From contig CAJMAW010000058.1 of NCBI GenBank assembly GCA_905211485.1, positions 1 to 18,954 on the forward strand: a stretch of 18,954 nt of DNA, written 5' to 3'. Each line of letters opens with the position of its first letter. Position 1 is the stretch's first letter. Positions 1-7,307 of the stretch are shown here, piece by piece. Origin of the DNA: an uncultured Lentisphaeria bacterium. Its GTDB lineage: Bacteria > Verrucomicrobiota > Lentisphaeria > Victivallales > UBA1829. Made by a program: the position numbers and the translations under genes. The notes under the pieces were generated by a model that was given only the letters and a program-made list of their open reading frames with translations, was not told the DNA's origin and made no database searches.

Positions 1-987
<987 letters not shown>

Positions 988-1035
988 CTTTTCTTACAGT
1001 ACTCCTTCTGCCAGGATTCAGTACTGCAAGAAAAG
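988..1035 (+). other. Long hairpin in the 23S-5S spacer, probable rRNA processing stem
   Basis: CTTTTCTT at 988-995 pairs with AAGAAAAG at 1028-1035, and CAGTACT at 997-1003 pairs with AGTACTG at 1020-1026. A single A/C mismatch separates the two helices. The result is about 15 base pairs closed by a 16-base loop, immediately downstream of the mature 23S end. No T-run follows, so it is not a terminator. A double-stranded stem here would suit RNase III-type trimming of the 23S 3' end; that role is inferred from position. Confidence 0.55.
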
Positions 1036-1110
1036 TCTTGTCTTCCTTTCATTTCTCTCTGCGTTTCTTTTGTCTCCCCTATCTCCTAACATCTTTAATA
1101 CATATTTTTT

Positions 1111-1224
1111 CCCGGTGTCTATTGCGAGCTTGAAACTCACGTTCCCATCCCGAACACGATCGATAAGGAGCTCCGCGACGATGGTACTGCACAACTGAGT
1201 GTGGGAGAGTAGTTCGATGCCGGG
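1111..1224 (+). rRNA. rrf: 5S ribosomal RNA
   Basis: A complete 5S gene of about 114 bases. The 5' end CCCGGTGTC pairs over nine positions (two of them G-U type) with the 3' end GATGCCGGG, which fixes both boundaries of helix I. Internal conserved blocks are CCCATCCCGAACACGA (loop B/helix III), GATGGTACTGC and GTGGGAGAGTAG. It lies about 120 bases after 23S on the same strand, so it is the last gene of the rRNA operon. Confidence 0.93.
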
Positions 1225-1233
1225 ATTTTTTTT
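1216..1233 (+). terminator. T-run after 5S, likely rRNA operon terminator
   Basis: The closing GC-rich strand of the 5S end helix (GATGCCGGG) is followed directly by A and eight T residues at 1226-1233. Helix I of 5S itself could act as the terminator stem. No separate hairpin is seen in the next 100 bases. Confidence 0.45.
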
Positions 1234-1793
1234 GCTCCCTCTCTCTTCTCTCGCACGAACCATAAATAAAAAAATTGCTCTCTCCTACACAATGAGATTT
1301 CACCCCACGCGCATACGCTTGTCACTCACACAATCACTCCTTCCTGTGACAATATGAATAAGAAAACTGCCATTCTTTTCCCAGTGAGAGCAGAGCATTT
1401 TTTTTCGGAAAGATTTTCTGAATTTTCCCGGACTGTATAGTGTATGTGGTATTGAGAGAGAAGGGGCGGAAGAAATTGTTTTAAGGGGGGAGGGGAGTGG
1501 AAAGGGGGACAATCCGCATTTTCTTTCAAACGCTTTTCCTTTTCCTTTTTCATAGATCTTCCCCTGAGAATCTTCTTGAATGATTTTCTGCGTTTAGCTT
1601 CCTCCAGAGTTTATCGGAGCAGGAGAGCTGGCTGAAGTACGGGGAAAAATCCATTCTCTTTTCATTGATTTCCGTGATGTCGGCTATATAGTAGTTCTCT
1701 CCGAATTGATTTTTTGAATTCAGCGGATCCGTTGTTTTCCCCACTGGACAGGCTGATGAAAATTCATGATGAAATCTGAAATCCTATAAAACA
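1234..1793. other. Gene-free stretch between rRNA operon and the GDPD gene
   Basis: No convincing gene was found in these 560 bases. The left part is pyrimidine-rich. A purine-rich block at about 1451-1508 has G-runs of four or more at 1463-1466, 1485-1490, 1492-1495 and 1504-1508, with ATTGT/ACAAT (1475-1479, 1509-1513) flanking the last three. A minus-strand frame of about 65-80 codons ending at 1550 has protein-like composition, but it lacks an ATG, a ribosome binding site and a recognisable family. It may be a decayed remnant or chance. Confidence 0.5.
1785..1790 (+). promoter_or_regulatory. Possible -10 element for the GDPD gene
   Basis: TATAAA sits here with no good -35 upstream at 16-18 bases. 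If used, transcription would begin near 1797, right at the AAAGGA ribosome binding site. That would rule out the ATG at 1794 as start and favour the one at 1812. A short inverted repeat ATGAA-AA-TTCAT lies just upstream at 1756-1767. Confidence 0.3.
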
Positions 1794-1811
1794 ATGAAAG
1801 GATCAGCAAAC

Positions 1812-2561
1812 ATGGCAATATGCTGGATTTCCCACAGAGGCGAATCCGCCGATGCACCTGAAAACACGCTCAAGGCTTTTGCGCTTGCGATGGAACGGAA
1901 TTCCGATGGAATGGAATGTGATGTGCGTTTCACTTCAGACAGAGTCGTTGTCTGCTCTCATGACGACAATACTGGGCGCATGGGCAGTGAAGCCCTGATT
2001 GTGGCGGATACTCCCTATGCAAAGCTCGCAACTCTTGATATGAGCGGCGGAAAGCCTGGATACAAGGGGGAAGGGATTGCTCGTTTTGAGGATACTTTGA
2101 AAGTTTTGAAGCCGGGGAAAAAATACTTCGTCGAAATCAAGGATTCGGATCCGGAAATTCTGAGTTCCGTCCGCAATTTTGTCCGGAATGCAGGAATTCC
2201 CGCGGAGCAGATTATCATCATCGCCTTTGACAAGGAGGTGATCCGGAACTGTTCCAGTTACTGCCCTGAATTCAAGACCCTCTGGCTGACCGGATTCCAG
2301 GAACTCTCGCCGGGACGTTTTTCTCCTTCCGCTCCTGAACTGATTGCCATCCTCCGCGATATCGGCGCGGATGGAGTGGATGCTCATGGAAATTTGCAGG
2401 TGATTGACGAGGATTATGTGAGGCAGCTGAAAAAGGAAGGTTTTTATTTCGCCGTCTGGACTGTGGATGAGGAGGAGGATGCCCGCCGTTTCATGGCTCT
2501 GGGCGTCGATTCCATCACCAGCAACCGGGCTGCTTTCCTGAAGGAGAAACTCGGGCAATAA
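1812..2561 (+). CDS. Glycerophosphodiester phosphodiesterase (GDPD/UgpQ-type)
   Basis: Hydrolyses glycerophosphodiesters (deacylated phospholipid headgroups) to glycerol-3-phosphate and an alcohol in family members. The 249-residue product fits a single GDPD TIM barrel without signal peptide, so it is likely cytoplasmic (UgpQ-like). Hallmarks visible: HRG at residues 8-10, PENT at 16-19 with metal-binding Glu17, MECDV with Glu35 and Asp37, the SHDD histidine at 50, FVEIK with Glu108 and Lys110, and a late VWTVDEEEDARRFMALGVD segment typical of the family C-terminus. I chose the ATG at 1812 because AAAGGA at 1797-1802 precedes it by nine bases; the in-frame ATG at 1794 has no such site. It is a single-gene unit ending convergently with ftsI. 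The substrate within the family cannot be told from sequence. Confidence 0.9.
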   Translation: MAICWISHRGESADAPENTLKAFALAMERNSDGMECDVRFTSDRVVVCSHDDNTGRMGSEALIVADTPYAKLATLDMSGGKPGYKGEGIARFEDTLKVLKPGKKYFVEIKDSDPEILSSVRNFVRNAGIPAEQIIIIAFDKEVIRNCSSYCPEFKTLWLTGFQELSPGRFSPSAPELIAILRDIGADGVDAHGNLQVIDEDYVRQLKKEGFYFAVWTVDEEEDARRFMALGVDSITSNRAAFLKEKLGQ

Positions 2562-2953
2562 AAATTCATTTTTTCCCTTTTTTCTTTTTCCTCTTTCTCT
2601 TTCCGGGGATGAGGGGAGAGATGGATTCAGCAAATGAAAATGCAATGGAGGCGTTGAGAAAATTTCTTGACGCCTCCTTGTCTTTTCCCGCTCCTGATGA
2701 ACCGTTTTGTTTGTTCTGCTCTGCTTCCGTTTCTTTTCCATTCTCAGAAAATGGAAACCTTTTCTGAAGCACCGATGCACCGATATACGGCTTGGGAAAA
2801 AAGTCGGATGCCGGGGCAGGGGAGGGGGAAAAGCCCGGAGCGGAATCCCTCCGGACGACTGCCCTGAATCAAAAAAAGAGCAGACGAATTCTCAGAATGA
2901 ACGATGGAGAAAATAAGAGAGCGAAGAGAAATTCCGATGCTGAACCGTTTTTT
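2562..2953. other. Convergent intergenic region between GDPD gene and ftsI
   Basis: These 392 bases hold a pyrimidine tract just after the GDPD stop (about 2570-2604) and the strong hairpin terminator described separately. A purine-rich stretch without gene signals (about 2800-2940) follows. Open frames crossing into ftsI on the plus strand are shadows. Confidence 0.5.
2647..2687 (+). terminator. Intrinsic terminator after the GDPD gene
   Basis: GGAGGCGT at 2647-2654 pairs perfectly with ACGCCTCC at 2670-2677. The helix continues inward through TTGAGAA/TTCTTG (two G-U pairs) to a three-base loop, about 14 pairs in all. TTGTCTTTT follows on the plus strand. It lies about 85 bases past the GDPD stop, between convergent genes. 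Confidence 0.8.
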
Positions 2954-4864
2954 TCAGCGCTGGGAAACGCGTCTCAACTGCTGCTGACGTTTGCGTTCAC
3001 GTTCAGCCTTTTCCCGGTTGGCTGCCAGACGGCGCTCTTCATAGGCTTTAAGACGAGCCTGTTTCCGGTTGTTTTCCCATTCCTCCAGCGGGACGTCGTA
3101 CGGAACATGCAGATATTGAAGCGTACGCTGCGCAATTTCACTGAAGCTGGGGCCCGCAACGGATCCGCCGTAAATGCTGCCTTTCGGCTCATCCGCGGTT
3201 ACGAGCAGGACAAAACGCGGCTTGTCCGCCGGGACAAATCCCACAAAGGAGGCAAAATATTGTTTGTGTGAATACTGCCCGTTGACAAATTTCTGCGAAG
3301 TCCCGGTCTTGCCCGCCACATGATACCCAGGAATGGCGGCGCTTTTGGCCGTTCCGCCCTCTTCAGTAACGGTTTTCAGCATGGATATGATTTCGTGATG
3401 GGTCGCACCGTCCTGATAGATGGATTTGCCCCGTTTGACAGGAATTTTTTCGACAACGTGGTTGTTTGCGTTTTCAATTCTGTCCACCAGTCGGAGATCA
3501 ACCGGATGCCCCCCGTTCGCCAGAATGCAGTAGGCCCGGACCAGTTGAAGCGGTGATGCCGCTATTCCCTGGCCAATGCAGAAGCGCGTGATGGACAGGG
3601 TATCCCAGTTTTTCACTTTCCGGAAAATCCCGGCTGTTTCCGGTTTCAGCGGGATCCCTGTCCTGGAACCGAATCCAAAGGCCCGCAGCGTGGAATCAAG
3701 ATTCTTTTCCCCCATGAGAAGAGCAATCTTCGCCGTGCCGATGTTGCTCGATTTCTGAACAATTTCCTTGACGCTCAGAACTCCCATGGGATGGGAGTCG
3801 CGGAGTGGTTTGCCGCCGTAAAACCAGAGACCGCGGTTTGTGTCAAAACGCGTGTAAGGAGTGACGTATCCCTGATCCAGTGCGCCGGCAACGGCAAAGG
3901 GTTTCATGATCGAGCCCGGTTCCATGGTGTCTTCGGCAATACGGTTGCGGTAACAGTCGGGTGACATCGTACTGCGGTCGTTCGGATCGTAGGTGGGACG
4001 CTGTGCAACGGCAAGAATGTCGCCCGTCTGCGGATCCGCCATGATGGCGTAAGCCGCACGGGCTCCGGATTTTTCCATGAGCTTGTCGAGTTCCTCCTCC
4101 AGAATCGACTGGATGGGTTCGCGGATGGTGAGGTAAAGGTTCAGACCGTCGCGGACTTCCTGAATATCGGCGTTCCCGTAACTGATCGGCATGCCGTCCC
4201 GGGAGCGCTCGTAAACGGAGGTGCTTTTCCGGGACATCATGTCCTTGTCGAAAAATTTTTCCAGCCCAATGACCGCCACCACTTTGTCCCTGTCCAGATT
4301 CGTGAACCCGAGAATGTTCGCCAGCAGACTCCCTTTCGGATAATTCCGCTTGAATGATTCCTTGAAATAGATTCCTTTGAACTTGCGTTTTTCCACGGCA
4401 AGTCTCAGCTGCCACGCAAAGTCGTATTCCACCTGCTGCGCTATGACCGCGTAACGGCGTTTGATTGTGCGGAACTCTCCCTTGGAGTCCTTGATCCGGA
4501 TTTCTTTCTTCATCAGACGTTCAAAAATCTTTTCCCGCTGAAGTCCGTACTCCTTTCCCAGCATCTTCTCAAAAAAAGAGGCGATCGCCGCACAGTGTTC
4601 GGCGTCTCCGGTTTCGGAGGGATCTGCGTAGATGTCGAAGGTGGGGATGTTCCCCACCAGCAGATTGCCGTCGTAATCAAAGATCTCACCGCGGTTCCCG
4701 CGCTGCACCTTTTTCGCCGTGTACTTTTCCTTCGCCTTCGCAAAAAGTTCTTCGTGGCGCACAATCTGCACCTGGTACAGACAATAGACAACATAGCCGA
4801 AAAGAAGCAGAAAGAAACAGATCGCCACTTTCATCCGTACTGCCATACAGCTGATTTGCGTCAT
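2954..4864 (-). CDS. ftsI: Septal peptidoglycan transpeptidase, class B PBP (FtsI/PBP3)
   Basis: Cross-links septal peptidoglycan in the periplasm as part of the divisome. The 636 residues comprise a short cytoplasmic start, one membrane segment (about 12-31), a dimerisation/pedestal domain beginning with the RGNRGEIFDYDG motif (55-66), and a transpeptidase domain with all three active-site motifs: S318-I-M-K321 (nucleophile), S372-S-N374 and K519-T-G-T522. The start at 4864 is preceded by AAAGG six bases upstream. Two later Met codons (residues 7 and 11) are possible but have less support. After the enzyme domain comes an unusual, strongly charged tail (about 594-636) rich in Arg, Lys, Glu and Gln, with no PASTA domain. 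It is the last gene of the mraZ-rsmH-ftsL-ftsI run; murE, murF and mraY are absent downstream. Confidence 0.95.
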   Translation of the reverse strand: MTQISCMAVRMKVAICFFLLLFGYVVYCLYQVQIVRHEELFAKAKEKYTAKKVQRGNRGEIFDYDGNLLVGNIPTFDIYADPSETGDAEHCAAIASFFEKMLGKEYGLQREKIFERLMKKEIRIKDSKGEFRTIKRRYAVIAQQVEYDFAWQLRLAVEKRKFKGIYFKESFKRNYPKGSLLANILGFTNLDRDKVVAVIGLEKFFDKDMMSRKSTSVYERSRDGMPISYGNADIQEVRDGLNLYLTIREPIQSILEEELDKLMEKSGARAAYAIMADPQTGDILAVAQRPTYDPNDRSTMSPDCYRNRIAEDTMEPGSIMKPFAVAGALDQGYVTPYTRFDTNRGLWFYGGKPLRDSHPMGVLSVKEIVQKSSNIGTAKIALLMGEKNLDSTLRAFGFGSRTGIPLKPETAGIFRKVKNWDTLSITRFCIGQGIAASPLQLVRAYCILANGGHPVDLRLVDRIENANNHVVEKIPVKRGKSIYQDGATHHEIISMLKTVTEEGGTAKSAAIPGYHVAGKTGTSQKFVNGQYSHKQYFASFVGFVPADKPRFVLLVTADEPKGSIYGGSVAGPSFSEIAQRTLQYLHVPYDVPLEEWENNRKQARLKAYEERRLAANREKAERERKRQQQLRRVSQR

Positions 4865-4927
4865 CGTTCACCTTTGTTTCATCGGGGGGAAAAAAGGGGC
4901 TTAATCCGGAAAACGGGATCCCGCGCG

Positions 4928-5392
4928 TCAGCGCTGTGTCATGCTGCGCATTCCGGCATCCGGGGTAAAATCCCCCTTCTCCCGGCTGCTGCTCAGAAGC
5001 TGCGCTTCCGCGCGGCTGCGCCGCCGCAAGGCTTCCATATCCAGAAGCTTCAATACCTTCACCTGCGTCGGGGACGCAGGACGGAGCGCAAGATGAAAGG
5101 CCTCAATTCTGGAACTGATATGCTGCCAGGAGGAAAGTTCCTCTTTCCGGTTCCGCAGATTGGTCTTTTCCAGTTCCAGACGGTGAAGCTGCGCCTTGAT
5201 CCGCACCGCTTCACGGCCCAGACGTTCGGTTTTTTCATTGAAATGTATCCTGGCCGTCACCGCCAGGAAAATCAGCGCGATCATGAAAGAGACCTTCAGG
5301 ACAAAAGGCATGATCCAGGTCCTCCCCGGATTCTTGCTGTTTCTGTTCAGCGGAGTGAACTGCTGCTGTGTGTTCTTTGTATAACTTTTCAT
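4928..5392 (-). CDS. ftsL: FtsL-like cell division protein
   Basis: A 154-residue bitopic protein: about 26 polar cytoplasmic residues, one membrane segment (about 27-46), then a heptad-like helical region (about 52-90, ERLGREAVRIKAQLHRLELE...) and a variable tail. This architecture, plus its place between rsmH and ftsI, identifies it as the divisome bitopic protein FtsL, which forms a periplasmic coiled coil with a DivIC/FtsB partner and activates FtsW-FtsI. Sequence identity in FtsL is always low, so the call depends on topology and synteny. The ATG at 5392 has GAGGG about eight bases upstream. Gaps of 59 and 63 bases to its neighbours on the same strand, with no terminator between, suggest cotranscription. 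Confidence 0.8.
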   Translation of the reverse strand: MKSYTKNTQQQFTPLNRNSKNPGRTWIMPFVLKVSFMIALIFLAVTARIHFNEKTERLGREAVRIKAQLHRLELEKTNLRNRKEELSSWQHISSRIEAFHLALRPASPTQVKVLKLLDMEALRRRSRAEAQLLSSSREKGDFTPDAGMRSMTQR

Positions 5393-5451
5393 GTGGAGTG
5401 CCCTCTGCCTCTTATATCCTGCCGATTTTCTGTTGTTTCATTGATAGATTT

Positions 5452-6483
5452 TTAGTCTTCTGGTGTGGCTTCCCCGTCGCCGTTTTCCGGAGCCGGACGG
5501 GAGAAATCCGCAACTTTTTCCGCGGCTCTGAGCTTCGCGCATGCAGAACGCGGATTGGAACGGATTTCCGCTTCGTCCGCCATGACGGGTTTCCCCGTCA
5601 GAATCTTCAGTTTCCTGTGCCAGTTGCAGATGCAGACCGGACACTTCGGCGGACATTTGCACGTCTGCGCCATCTCATGAAAAAACTGCTTGACAATCCG
5701 GTCTTCCAGCGAATGAAAACTGATGACCGCCAGACGCCCTCCCGGATTCAAAAGCTCCAGTGCCGCATTCAACGCCTTCCTGAGTTCGTTCAATTCATCA
5801 TTCACCGCGATCCGGAGCGCTTGGAAAACCAGAGTCGGAGCCGGAAGGGCATTCCTCCTGCGCCGGACGTCTCCGCCTCTCATGGCTCCTCCGCGCGGTG
5901 AAAGCACACGTTCGCAGATTTCCGCCAGCCGACGCGTCGTTTCCACAGGCGCCTTCGCCCGTTCCCTTGCGATCGCGGCAGCCAGTCGCCCGCTTTCCCG
6001 GATTTCTCCGTATTCCCGGAAGATCTGCGCCAGCGCTGATTCCGGATATTCGTTCACGATTCTGGAAGCCGTCAGTTCAGAACGTTGATCCATACGCATA
6101 TCCAGTGCCGCGTCGGAACGGAAGGAGAAGCCGCGTCCCGGATTGTCCAGCTGCGGAGAAGAAACCCCGATGTCCAGCAGGACTCCGTCAACCTTTTCCC
6201 AGCCGAGCGCCGCCGCGCATTCCGCCAGATCCGAAAAACGCGAACGCATCAGATGAACACGTCCGGAGGCAAAGGATAAATTCTCCTTCGCCGCTTCCAG
6301 CGCCATGCCGTCACGGTCTATCCCGAGAATTTCGGCTTCCGGATTCCTTTTCAATATCAAGGAGCTGTGCCCTCCGAATCCGACAGTTCCGTCCAGAATT
6401 CTGAGAGGCCCGTTTTCCTGTGGAAGAAGCAGCTCAAGGGTTTGTTCCGGCAACACAGGCTCATGCCGGTACTCCTCCTTCAT
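5452..6483 (-). CDS. rsmH: 16S rRNA (cytosine-1402-N4) methyltransferase RsmH
   Basis: SAM-dependent N4-methylation of C1402 in the 16S decoding centre. The 343 residues show the family signatures in order: the N-terminal RHEPVLPEQ motif, SAM loop DGTVGFGGHS (31-40), acidic strand IDRDG (55-59), DIGVSSPQLDNPGRGFSF (104-121) with DMRM (128-131), catalytic-side ISFHSLEDRIVK (254-265), and the C-terminal RSNPRSACAKLRAAE block. A cysteine cluster at 275, 277, 281, 284 and 286 (CKCPPKCPVCIC) is common in RsmH proteins of many phyla and may bind metal. GGAGG lies six bases before the ATG, a strong ribosome site. Second gene of the mraZ cluster. The tail past residue 325 is acidic and likely disordered. 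Confidence 0.96.
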   Translation of the reverse strand: MKEEYRHEPVLPEQTLELLLPQENGPLRILDGTVGFGGHSSLILKRNPEAEILGIDRDGMALEAAKENLSFASGRVHLMRSRFSDLAECAAALGWEKVDGVLLDIGVSSPQLDNPGRGFSFRSDAALDMRMDQRSELTASRIVNEYPESALAQIFREYGEIRESGRLAAAIARERAKAPVETTRRLAEICERVLSPRGGAMRGGDVRRRRNALPAPTLVFQALRIAVNDELNELRKALNAALELLNPGGRLAVISFHSLEDRIVKQFFHEMAQTCKCPPKCPVCICNWHRKLKILTGKPVMADEAEIRSNPRSACAKLRAAEKVADFSRPAPENGDGEATPED

Positions 6484-6531
6484 CGCATTCCTCCTTTTTT
6501 CCCTTTCTCCTGCGGCATTCGGCCCGCTGAT

Positions 6532-6993
6532 TCAGGATTCGTTCCTATGCAGGCGCTCCAGAAGATCCAGGAAGTCATCGTTTTCATACACACCGCGCTG
6601 CGCCCATTTTTCCGGAGTGAGAATTTCCGCGTACAGCATCGAGCCGTTCAGCACGGCTTTGTCCTTCAGCCCCGCATAGGCCACCAGTTTCGGCGAAAGC
6701 TGGATGCGGCCCTGTTTATCGCAAGTGCATGGCTGGGTCCGGGAGCCCAGAATCGCCAATGCTCTGGTATCCAGCGCATTGGCAGGAGACATCTTCTTCA
6801 CTTTGCTCAGAATCATTTCCTGAAATGCCGCGTACGTGTAAAGCTGCAGAATGGAGTCTCTCGCAGGGATAATGACAAAGCGCGATTCCGCTCCCTGATA
6901 TCTCCATTCGGAGGGAATGGCGATTCTCCGCTGCGAATCGAGCGTATGCTCGAAATCGTTGTAGAAAAAGAATTCTTCTCCTGGAATCGCCAT
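6532..6993 (-). CDS. mraZ: Transcriptional regulator MraZ
   Basis: DNA-binding autoregulator at the head of the division and cell-wall cluster; forms a ring-shaped oligomer in known members. The 153 residues carry two SpoVT/AbrB-like halves, each with the DxxxR signature: D19-SQR-R23 (within HTLDSQRRIAIPSEWR) and D92-KQG-R96 (within CDKQGRIQLSPKLVAYAGL), followed by EILTPEKW. Length and domain order are normal. AGGTGA lies just upstream of the ATG at 6993. The gene has its own promoter with four box-like repeats (separate entries), so autorepression of the whole cluster is likely. rsmH begins 48 bases after its stop. Confidence 0.94.
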   Translation of the reverse strand: MAIPGEEFFFYNDFEHTLDSQRRIAIPSEWRYQGAESRFVIIPARDSILQLYTYAAFQEMILSKVKKMSPANALDTRALAILGSRTQPCTCDKQGRIQLSPKLVAYAGLKDKAVLNGSMLYAEILTPEKWAQRGVYENDDFLDLLERLHRNES

Positions 6994-7019
6994 GACGTCA
7001 CCTGTCCCGGACTTTTTTA

Positions 7020-7054
7020 TACCTTTTCGCCCCTATCTTCCCCTAAATTACCCT
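7020..7054 (-). promoter_or_regulatory. Four-repeat MraZ-box-like operator
   Basis: Read on the minus strand, four five-base units occur exactly every ten bases: AGGGT, AGGGG, AGGGG, AGGTA, separated by AATTT, AAGAT and CGAAA. In the coordinates given they are 7050-7054, 7040-7044, 7030-7034 and 7020-7024. Known enterobacterial MraZ boxes are TGGGN repeats with five-base spacers, so unit size and period match exactly. The first spacer overlaps the -10 hexamer and the rest span the predicted start of transcription, a position that would block RNA polymerase. MraZ binding itself is inferred. Confidence 0.7.
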
Positions 7055-7072
7055 TTTTTTATCTCTTGTCAA
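7045..7072 (-). promoter_or_regulatory. Sigma-70-type promoter of the mraZ cluster
   Basis: On the minus strand, a perfect TTGACA -35 (7067-7072) and TAATTT -10 (7045-7050) are separated by 16 A-rich bases. Transcription would start near 7038, leaving a leader of about 45 bases before mraZ. This is the clearest promoter in the window. Confidence 0.75.
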
Positions 7073-7184
7073 CCGGGATTTCATTTTTTTTCAAATTTTT
7101 TTCCGTGCGGTCGGGGACGTCTTTAGCCCTCCCGGCAAAACACGGGAAAAAACGCCTTTCCCCTCCGGAAACAGTTCGGGATTC

Positions 7185-7212
7185 TTGATTTTTCGGAGAA
7201 TGGCACTACATT
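7185..7212 (+). promoter_or_regulatory. Possible promoter for the DUF2339 gene
   Basis: TTGATT (7185-7190) and TACATT (7207-7212) are separated by 16 bases, about 95 bases before the start codon. Each matches four of six consensus positions, so this is weak. A second TTGACT at 7211-7216 has no -10 at the right distance. The remainder of the 314-base divergent gap holds only A/T-rich runs and the mraZ control region. Confidence 0.25.
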
Positions 7213-7307
7213 GACTCCATGATTCCGGGAAGAAGGGGCATGGTTCTGATTCTGAAAGAAATGCACCCATCCCCTTATATCTTGTATCAGAGTTCGGGAG
7301 ATTGCGC

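Noticed and set aside
1794..1811. Upstream ATG of the GDPD gene
   Set aside because: The only Shine-Dalgarno-like sequence (1797-1802) lies downstream of it and correctly spaced for the ATG at 1812.
7201..7216. Sigma-54-like TGGCAC near the DUF2339 gene
   Set aside because: The required GC of the -12 element is missing at the right spacing (GA is found instead).
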